NCBI RefSeq assembly: GCF_900182795.1
Contig: NZ_FXTX01000011.1
Location: forward strand, 1-52,837
Direction: 5' to 3'
DNA length: 52,837 nucleotides
From: Venenivibrio stagnispumantis
GTDB taxonomy: Bacteria; Aquificota; Aquificia; Aquificales; Hydrogenothermaceae
Position numbers and translations under genes: made by a program. The notes under the pieces are model-generated. The model was not told the DNA's origin and did no database searches. It was given only the letters and a program-made list of their open reading frames with translations. Below, one piece after another: positions 47,294 to 52,837 of the stretch; the first letter of the stretch is position 1; the number at the start of each line of letters is the position of its first letter.

Positions 47294-47963
47294 CAGTTTT
47301 AAGAACATATCCAAATCCACGGACGGTATGTATCAATTTTTTATCAAATCCTCTATCTATTTTTTCTCGCAGTCTAAATATATGAACATCTACAATATTG
47401 CTATTTATATCAAAGTTTATATCAAATACATTTTGTAAAATCATATTTCTCGTAACAATTTTTTCTGCATTTTTTGCTAAATATTCAAGTAGTTCAAACT
47501 CTTTTGCTGTTAAATCTATCTTTTTATTATTTCTAAAAACTTCCTTTTTTACTAAATCTATCGTTAAATCTGCATATTTAATTTTTGTAAATTCCTCTAT
47601 ATTTTTTGTTCTTCTTATTAATGCATTTATTCTTGCTATTAATTCAGGAAAGCTAAATGGTTTTGTTAAATAATCATCTGCACCAATTGATAGACCTTTT
47701 ACTTTATCTTCAACCGATTCTTTGGCACTTAAAATTAAAATAGGTGTTTTTATTCCTTTTTTTCTAACAGTTTCTATAATCTGGAAACCGCTCATTTTTG
47801 GTAGCATTATATCTAAAATGATAACATCATAATTTTGATACAGAATATAATTTAAGCCTTCTTCTGCATCTTTTGCCTTATCTACCTCAAATCCTTCTTC
47901 TTTTAATTTTTTAGAAATAAGGTTAAGTAATTTATTATCATCTTCTACAACTAAAATTCTCAT
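47283..47963 (-). CDS. OmpR/PhoB-family response regulator
   Basis: The 226-residue protein has a receiver domain with VEDD, the phospho-acceptor Asp in VIILDIMLPKMSG (about residue 51), ILSAKES and LTKPFSF, then an OmpR-type winged helix (ELLEYLAKNAEKIVTR, VDVHIFRLREKI, VRGFGYVL). It overlaps the kinase start by 11 bases or more, so the pair is co-translated. It starts 4 bases after the site-2 protease gene. Confidence 0.93.
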   Translation of the reverse strand: MRILVVEDDNKLLNLISKKLKEEGFEVDKAKDAEEGLNYILYQNYDVIILDIMLPKMSGFQIIETVRKKGIKTPILILSAKESVEDKVKGLSIGADDYLTKPFSFPELIARINALIRRTKNIEEFTKIKYADLTIDLVKKEVFRNNKKIDLTAKEFELLEYLAKNAEKIVTRNMILQNVFDINFDINSNIVDVHIFRLREKIDRGFDKKLIHTVRGFGYVLKTDES

Positions 47964-47967
47964 TTAT

Positions 47968-49035
47968 CTACCCTTTTAAGATATTTTCAATATCTTCCCT
48001 TTTTATTATACCAACAAATGTATTGTTATAAAAAACCGGTAAAAAATCCAGATTATATTGATTCATTAATTTATATGCTTTTACGACCGTATCATCTGTA
48101 AAAACAAAAACAGGTATAGGATAGCTAAAATCTTTTACTTTTTTATCTTTATTTTCATTTATAAAATATTCATCAAAATCATAAAGATTAATAAATCTAA
48201 TTTCTCCATTATCCATTAATACTGGATAGTATTTGTATATAATCGGAATATCTATCAAAGAGATTATACTTTCATTAAAAAATATAGGTTTTAATGGATT
48301 TGTTAGATGTTTTACCCTATATTTTGCTAATTTATAAGCAAGATATGTTTGCTGATATGCAATATTTGCAGAATTTATTAAAAACCAACCAAGAAATCCA
48401 AGCCATAATCCATTTATAATATTTCCGGAGAATAATGATACAAAACCAACTAAAATCAAAATAAAACCAAAAACTTTTCCCGATTGGGAAGCAATTTTTG
48501 TAGCTGTTAGTAAATCTTTTTTTGCCCAGATTATAGCCCTTAAAACTCTTCCACCATCAAGTGGAAAAGCAGGTATTGTATTAAATAACGCAAGTGCAAA
48601 ATTTACCATATATAGATAATTAAAAATTCCGTTTAATAAATCATCTTTTGGATAAAAATAACTAATTGTAAAAAAAATAATGCCTAAAAATATACTCATT
48701 AAGGGGCCGGCTACTGCAATTAAAAATTCTTCTTTTGGAGTGTGTGGCTCTTCCTCTATCATTGCAACTCCACCAAATATAAACAGATTAATATCTTTAA
48801 CCGGTATACCAAAACGAATAGCCATAAGAGAATGGGAAAGTTCGTGAAGTAAAACAGAAGCAAAGAGAAGTATAGCCGAAACCATACCGGTTAAATAATA
48901 AATAATTACATTTTGATTTGGATAAAAAGAGGGATAATAATAATTTGCAAGGGTAAAACTAACAAGAAAAAATATAATAAACCAACTATAATCTAAATTA
49001 ATCTGTATTCCAAAAATTTTAAAAAGCTTTATCAA
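47968..49035 (-). CDS. site-2 protease family membrane peptidase with CBS domains
   Basis: The 355-residue M50 peptidase has six or so membrane helices, the zinc site LLHELSHSLMAIRFG (HExxH) and the third ligand region NTIPAFPLDGGRVLRA. The C-terminal 130 residues include CBS-like repeats (VVKAYKLMNQYNLDFLPVFY, FVGIIKREDIENIL). Such proteins cut membrane-bound regulators; the CBS part may sense nucleotides. The downstream two-component system is a possible context. It overlaps the DUF2227-like stop by 4 bases. Confidence 0.87.
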   Translation of the reverse strand: MIKLFKIFGIQINLDYSWFIIFFLVSFTLANYYYPSFYPNQNVIIYYLTGMVSAILLFASVLLHELSHSLMAIRFGIPVKDINLFIFGGVAMIEEEPHTPKEEFLIAVAGPLMSIFLGIIFFTISYFYPKDDLLNGIFNYLYMVNFALALFNTIPAFPLDGGRVLRAIIWAKKDLLTATKIASQSGKVFGFILILVGFVSLFSGNIINGLWLGFLGWFLINSANIAYQQTYLAYKLAKYRVKHLTNPLKPIFFNESIISLIDIPIIYKYYPVLMDNGEIRFINLYDFDEYFINENKDKKVKDFSYPIPVFVFTDDTVVKAYKLMNQYNLDFLPVFYNNTFVGIIKREDIENILKG

Positions 49036-49517
49036 CGATATTTCCGCCTTTTGGGTCTTAGCTTTTTAATAGCAGAATATATTATATCAGTAATAATATG
49101 CATAAATTCAGCAATTATCAACCCAATAAAAAATGAGAAAACAAATGGATTTTTTAGAAATTCTTTTATCATCTCTTTATTTAAATTTAGACTTTCTTTA
49201 AAAATAAAAGTTTGAACAAAAAAATAAAATATAAAAAAGATTAAAAATAGATAAAACATCTTGAAAACTAATCCTAAAATAGGCAGATGGGAAACTCCTC
49301 TATGGGAAAAAATCTTTACATAAGGTAGCCAGATAAACCTTAAAAATTTCCATCTTTTATTTGGTTTAGAATGATATAAATCATTATCCGGAGATAGCAA
49401 AAATGTGCCTATTAAATATCCACTACTAAATGCTAAAAAATCTTCCGGTTTTAAGTAATAAACAAAAACAGGTAAAGCAGTTAAATTTATAATATCATGG
49501 GTTCTACCGGAAGCCAA
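49032..49517 (-). CDS. DUF2227-like putative metal-binding membrane protein
   Basis: The 161-residue protein has conserved polar motifs near its start (SGRTHDIINL, LSPDNDLYHSKPNKRW, FSHRGVSH) and a hydrophobic helix pair later, ending in a basic tail. These His/Asp motifs match the DUF2227 metal-binding family by memory. The function is unknown. It lies between the OmpA-like gene (9 bases) and the site-2 protease gene (overlap). Confidence 0.75.
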   Translation of the reverse strand: MASGRTHDIINLTALPVFVYYLKPEDFLAFSSGYLIGTFLLSPDNDLYHSKPNKRWKFLRFIWLPYVKIFSHRGVSHLPILGLVFKMFYLFLIFFIFYFFVQTFIFKESLNLNKEMIKEFLKNPFVFSFFIGLIIAEFMHIITDIIYSAIKKLRPKRRKYR

Positions 49518-49526
49518 AAATAACCT

Positions 49527-50318
49527 CTATTCTATATTAACAATAAAGAAATCAGCCCTTCTATTTGTAAATCTATTTATCTCATTATCATTGCTTACTA
49601 AATAATCAGATTTTCCTTTTCCTTCTATTATAATTCTATCAGGCGAGATACCTTTTTTTACAAGATAATTTTTTATAGCCATTGCTCTCTTTTTCGCAAG
49701 TTTATCATTATAATCCTTAGAGCCAATATTATCTGTATAACCTATAATTTTAACTTTTTTGCTATTATCTTCTTTTAATTTTTTAACAATTATATTAAGA
49801 TAAGGTAAATACTCTTTTTTTATAGATGCTTTATTAAATTGAAAATGAATTCTTGCCTGTGTTAATAAAGGTTCTACATTTTCTTTTTTAGTAGTTTCTT
49901 CTTTTGGTTTTATTTCTTCTTGAGGTTTTATTTCTTCTTTTGGTTTAGCTTCTTCTTTAGCAACTTTTTTCTCTATATCCGGCACTTCCGGATTTGTTCC
50001 TCTTGCTATTTCCTGATAGCAAGGCACACCGTCTTTATCATTATCACTATATATTTTAGCTTTAGCTAATGTTATAGATTGCTCAGTTTTTCTTAAATAC
50101 TCAACGGCTTTGAGATTATTTAAATCTATCTCATTTTTTGGATTAACCTCTTTTAATTTATCAAAATAACTTTCTGCCTTGCCAAGTTCATCCGGTGCAC
50201 ATTCTTTTGCATGTAATTCTTTTATCTTTTCTATTTCATATTCTATTGTTTTTATATCTTTAACCTGAGCAAAAGCAAATGATACCGATAATAAAGAAAG
50301 CATGAAGATTTTTTTCAT
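49527..50318 (-). CDS. OmpA-family peptidoglycan-associated protein
   Basis: The 263-residue protein has a signal peptide (1-18), a helical region (about 25-85), a calcium-loop-like DNDKDGVPCYQEIARGTNP (about 88-108), a Lys/Glu linker with repeated KEEIKPQEE-type units and a C-terminal OmpA domain (IHFQFNKASIKKEY, IIGYTDNIGSKDYN, LAKKRAMAIKNYL, NRRADFFI). It would tether the outer membrane to peptidoglycan. It has no beta-barrel. It follows the related helical protein gene with a 4-base overlap. Confidence 0.88.
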   Translation of the reverse strand: MKKIFMLSLLSVSFAFAQVKDIKTIEYEIEKIKELHAKECAPDELGKAESYFDKLKEVNPKNEIDLNNLKAVEYLRKTEQSITLAKAKIYSDNDKDGVPCYQEIARGTNPEVPDIEKKVAKEEAKPKEEIKPQEEIKPKEETTKKENVEPLLTQARIHFQFNKASIKKEYLPYLNIIVKKLKEDNSKKVKIIGYTDNIGSKDYNDKLAKKRAMAIKNYLVKKGISPDRIIIEGKGKSDYLVSNDNEINRFTNRRADFFIVNIE

Positions 50319-50680
50319 TGTCTTGCTCCTTCTTTTTCTTCATATATTTTTGATACAGCCTTTAATGACCATTCTATGGATTTCAATGCTGCTTCTTTAC
50401 TTTTTTCAAGATTTAGCATAGATGCTTCTTCTTTTGCTATTTTATAATAGCTTTCTGCCCTTGCACATTCATAACTTGCTTTTATCTCACATCCAAGCTC
50501 CTGAGCAGTTTTTAAACTATTCTGTGCTTGGTCTAAATATTCTGTTGTTGTATAATTTTTTTCTTCAATCTTATTTTGATTATACTGTGTTGATTCTTCT
50601 TTATTTTTGAATACTCCAAACTCATCTCCTGCATAACTTAAATAGCATATTCCAAATAAAGCTAAAACTATCTTTCTCAT
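50315..50680 (-). CDS. periplasmic helical protein (DUF4398-like)
   Basis: The start is ATG 50680 after an AAGGAG site; a longer frame to 50719 has none. The 121-residue product has a signal peptide (MRKIVLALFGICYLSYAG) and a mainly helical mature part with CARAESYYKIAKEEASMLNL, which resembles the CAPDELGKAESYFDKLKE helix of the downstream OmpA-family protein. Both look like DUF4398-type envelope helices. The function is unknown; a joint envelope role with its neighbour is likely. Confidence 0.75.
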   Translation of the reverse strand: MRKIVLALFGICYLSYAGDEFGVFKNKEESTQYNQNKIEEKNYTTTEYLDQAQNSLKTAQELGCEIKASYECARAESYYKIAKEEASMLNLEKSKEAALKSIEWSLKAVSKIYEEKEGARQ

Positions 50681-50733
50681 TTTAAACTCCTTTTTATGAT
50701 TTAATACATTTTTCGTCAAAATTTTTATAAGCT

Positions 50734-51789
50734 TTAATCAAAAATTTCTTTTAATGCAACTATAAATGCTTCATTTTCTTCAGGTTTTCCAATTGATACT
50801 CTGATACATCCTTCCATCTTTGGTAGATGGGACATATTTCTTGTTAATATTCCTTTCTTTATCAATTCTTTATGCAGATAATCTGCATCTTTAACGCGAA
50901 TTAAAAAGAAATTTGCATCTGATGGATAAACTTTAATATCTTTTATCTTTTCCACTTCTTTTATAACTTTTTCTCTTTCTGCTTTTACTATTTTAATCTG
51001 ATTTTTTATCTCTTTTCTTCCTTCTGTTAAAACAATTTTTGCTATTTCTTGTGATGGGTATGTTATATTAAATGGCAATCTTGCTTTATCTATCTGAGTA
51101 GCTATCTCTTCTTTTGCTATTAGATAACCTACCCTGATTGATGCAAGTCCTATTTTTGATAATGTTCTTAAAACTGCTACATTTTCTTTTTCAATAGCTT
51201 TTTTTAAAAAGCTTTCCTTATCTGAAAAATGTATATAAGCCTCATCTATAACTGTAAAAATTCCTTTATCTATTACATAATTTATCAAGTCTTTATTAAA
51301 ACTATTTCCGGTAGGGTTATTCGGTGAAGCAAAAAAGAATATATCCGGATTTTTTTCTAAGGCTTTATCTATCTGCTCTTTCACTAAATCAAAATTTTCA
51401 TCAAGTTCAAACTCAATTTTATTTTTTCTTGCAACATCAGAAGAAACTTGATACATAGGGAATGTAGGAATAGGATAAGCTACATTTTTATCAATTATTG
51501 TGATTAAGAGATTTATTATCTCATCAGAGCCATTACCTAAAACAAAATTTTCCGGCTTTAAGGATATTCCTTCTTCTTCTTTTATAAAATCTGCAAGGAT
51601 TTCTTTTAATTGCTTTGCTGTCGGGTCAGGGTATCTTTGAAAAGGTATCTCTTTTATTTTATTTGCAATTTTTTCTTTTAACTGCTCTGATAAATCAAAT
51701 GGTGATTCGTTTGAAGATAATTTTATTTTACAGGGTGTTGTTTCTGTTTTATATGCTTTTAAATTTTTTAAATTTTCTAAAAACCTCAT
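50734..51789 (-). CDS. hisC: histidinol-phosphate aminotransferase
   Basis: The 351-residue fold-type I aminotransferase has LSSNESPFD near the N-terminus, LGNGSDEII, the SPNNPTGNS loop, the VIDEAYIHF segment and the lysine motif RTLSKIGLASIRVGYL. This matches HisC, which makes histidinol phosphate. It is slightly shorter than the average but complete. It follows the class IV aminotransferase gene after one base and has an AAGGAG site. Confidence 0.9.
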   Translation of the reverse strand: MRFLENLKNLKAYKTETTPCKIKLSSNESPFDLSEQLKEKIANKIKEIPFQRYPDPTAKQLKEILADFIKEEEGISLKPENFVLGNGSDEIINLLITIIDKNVAYPIPTFPMYQVSSDVARKNKIEFELDENFDLVKEQIDKALEKNPDIFFFASPNNPTGNSFNKDLINYVIDKGIFTVIDEAYIHFSDKESFLKKAIEKENVAVLRTLSKIGLASIRVGYLIAKEEIATQIDKARLPFNITYPSQEIAKIVLTEGRKEIKNQIKIVKAEREKVIKEVEKIKDIKVYPSDANFFLIRVKDADYLHKELIKKGILTRNMSHLPKMEGCIRVSIGKPEENEAFIVALKEIFD

Positions 51790-51790
51790 C

Positions 51791-52531
51791 TCAAACTCCT
51801 TTAACCTCTGACACTTTTATTATCCAATGTAAAGCATTTGTTAAAAATATTTTATCAGCCTGTTTTAAATCTTTTAAATTAAATCTTCCTTCTACTACTA
51901 CAAAACCTTGTTTTTTCCCTTCTTCTATGATTACCCTTCTGGCTATACCATTTAAAACTCCACAATCAAGAGATGGTGTATATAGATATTTTCCTTTTAT
52001 CCAGAATATATTTGCAGATGTTGTTTCTGTGATTTCATCATTCTCATTTAGAATAATAACATCATCATAGCCATTTTCATTTGCATATCTTTTTCCATAT
52101 ATATTTCTTAAATAATTTGCAGATTTTATTTTTAGCAGTGGGTCAAGGCTATGAACTCTAAAAGGTGCAACCGTTAATCTATATGGTTTTTCTACCGGCT
52201 GAAAATCCCTTATTATTATAAGTAGATTTGATTTATAAGATTGAAGTGGATAATATGCACTACCTTCTCCAAAAAGTAGAGTTTTTACATATAAATCTTT
52301 ATTTTCTACTTTTTTTATTGCTTCTTCTATATAATAGATATAATCTTCATAGGTTATTTTTGGAATTTTTATAAAGTTTGCTCCTTCTATAAGACGCTCA
52401 TAATGTTCTTTTATTGTTTTTGGCAATTTATTTTTATATCTAAATGTTTCAAAAACTCCTTCTCCATAAGATATTGCTCTTATAAATTTATAATCTTCTA
52501 AAATTTCTCCATTTAAAAATATCTTTTCCAT
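51791..52531 (-). CDS. pabC: class IV aminotransferase family (aminodeoxychorismate lyase-like)
   Basis: The 246-residue PLP enzyme is a fold-type IV protein: MEKIFLNGEILEDYKF, SYGEGVFETFRY, the Schiff-base lysine in LLKIKSANYLRN and the late TETTSANIFWIKG. Length and sequence suit PabC, which makes p-aminobenzoate for folate, but branched-chain or D-amino acid aminotransferases share the fold. It has a GAGAGGTG site. It lies just upstream of hisC. Confidence 0.75.
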   Translation of the reverse strand: MEKIFLNGEILEDYKFIRAISYGEGVFETFRYKNKLPKTIKEHYERLIEGANFIKIPKITYEDYIYYIEEAIKKVENKDLYVKTLLFGEGSAYYPLQSYKSNLLIIIRDFQPVEKPYRLTVAPFRVHSLDPLLKIKSANYLRNIYGKRYANENGYDDVIILNENDEITETTSANIFWIKGKYLYTPSLDCGVLNGIARRVIIEEGKKQGFVVVEGRFNLKDLKQADKIFLTNALHWIIKVSEVKGV

Positions 52532-52534
52532 TTT

Positions 52535-52819
52535 TCACCTCTCTATTAAATACATCTTTGTAAATGCTTCATTATTGCTATTTTCTGCTTTATAAATATT
52601 TCGCAAAAATACGGCAAATCTTGACTCACTACCTTTATTATAAAGATAACCACTCCATAATATATTAACATCTTTTAGCTCTTTTAAGGTATCTTCCTCA
52701 ACCAATGCCAATATTCTACCATTTTTATTGTAATAATCTATTATACCTTGAGTGAAAAATAAAAATATGTTAAAAATAAACCTCCCAAAAAACATTGGGA
52801 GGTAAATAAATGACACCAA
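52535..52819 (-). CDS. uncertain small frame near the right edge
   Basis: I do not recognise this frame. It begins at TTG 52819 and its first 25 codons read through a strong terminator hairpin, so the N-terminal third is probably not translated. The rest (about 68 codons, 52535-52740) is polar and could encode a short protein (VEEDTLKELKDVN through YLIER), but no start codon with a ribosome site is visible. A minus-strand TATAAT at about 52728 might instead mark a promoter for pabC-hisC. It may be a remnant of a longer gene. Confidence 0.3.
   Translation of the reverse strand: MVSFIYLPMFFGRFIFNIFLFFTQGIIDYYNKNGRILALVEEDTLKELKDVNILWSGYLYNKGSESRFAVFLRNIYKAENSNNEAFTKMYLIER
52781..52802 (-). terminator. 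strong hairpin terminator for a minus-strand gene beyond the right edge
   Basis: CCTCCCAA (52781-52788) and TTGGGAGG (52795-52802) form a perfect 8-bp stem with a 6-base loop. On the minus strand it is followed by TTTATTTTT. It is the clearest intrinsic terminator in the window, and it separates the pabC-hisC unit from the gene to its right. Confidence 0.85.
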
Positions 52820-52837
52820 TTTTAAAAATTTTCTATA

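Overview
The window is an AT-rich chromosomal segment (roughly 30% GC by eye) that looks like a member of the Aquificota, most probably Hydrogenothermaceae such as Sulfurihydrogenibium. The reasons are a leucyl-tRNA synthetase encoded as a separate beta subunit, a carbamoyl-phosphate synthase large chain encoded as a separate C-terminal half, inner-core LPS genes (gmhA, waaF, waaA, lptB), a full P/L-ring flagellar set and very compact operons. No rRNA, tRNA or CRISPR array was seen. The species assignment is inference; no search was run.

Layout. 1-736: 3' part of a TnpB-type gene of an IS200/IS605-family element, with a folded 3' end that looks like an omegaRNA. It abuts a K+ channel gene (723-1904) and a small membrane protein (1906-2262). 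2259-7753 (minus): a tight operon pgeF-accD-mobB-acyP-nlpD-like-alaC-lptB. 7798-11017 (plus): purL and an RNase Z-like metallo-hydrolase. 10989-17799 (minus): leuS-beta, tldD, carB C-half, a cation exchanger, accA, waaF. 17876-21652 (minus): a compact six-gene signalling operon made of an ODP-like di-iron MBL protein, a HAMP-only membrane protein, a roadblock-like protein with a repetitive acidic linker, a roadblock/LC7 protein, a DUF4388 protein and a Ras-like GTPase. 21710-26144 (minus): hemN, fetB-like, waaA, argD. 26215-36294 (minus): dnaN-gyrB-flgA-flgH-flgI-flgJ-flhA-flhF-flhG, preceded by gmhA (36339-36923).

36988-38274 (plus) holds cysM and a broken mobA. 38243-39427 (minus) is a cation:proton antiporter. 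39428-39769 is the only long non-coding gap and carries a good sigma-54 promoter, which would drive a plus-strand operon 39770-44678 (CcmI-like lipoprotein, cinA, argH, an SSS symporter, an isochorismatase-fold hydrolase). An OsmC protein follows at 44751-45146. 45284-52819 (minus) has two low-complexity exported proteins, a two-component system, a site-2 protease, a DUF2227-like protein, an OmpA-type pair, hisC and a pabC-like aminotransferase, ending at a terminator for a gene beyond the right edge.

The best candidate for an undescribed system is the 17876-21652 operon. It resembles the actinobacterial conservon (sensor, roadblock, small adaptor, GTPase), but the kinase is replaced by a HAMP-only membrane protein and a candidate oxygen/redox sensor leads the operon. 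Second-tier items are the sigma-54-driven operon, the decayed mobA next to an intact mobB elsewhere, the TnpB/omegaRNA overlap at the left edge and the slippage-prone A-tract at the start of the K+ channel gene.
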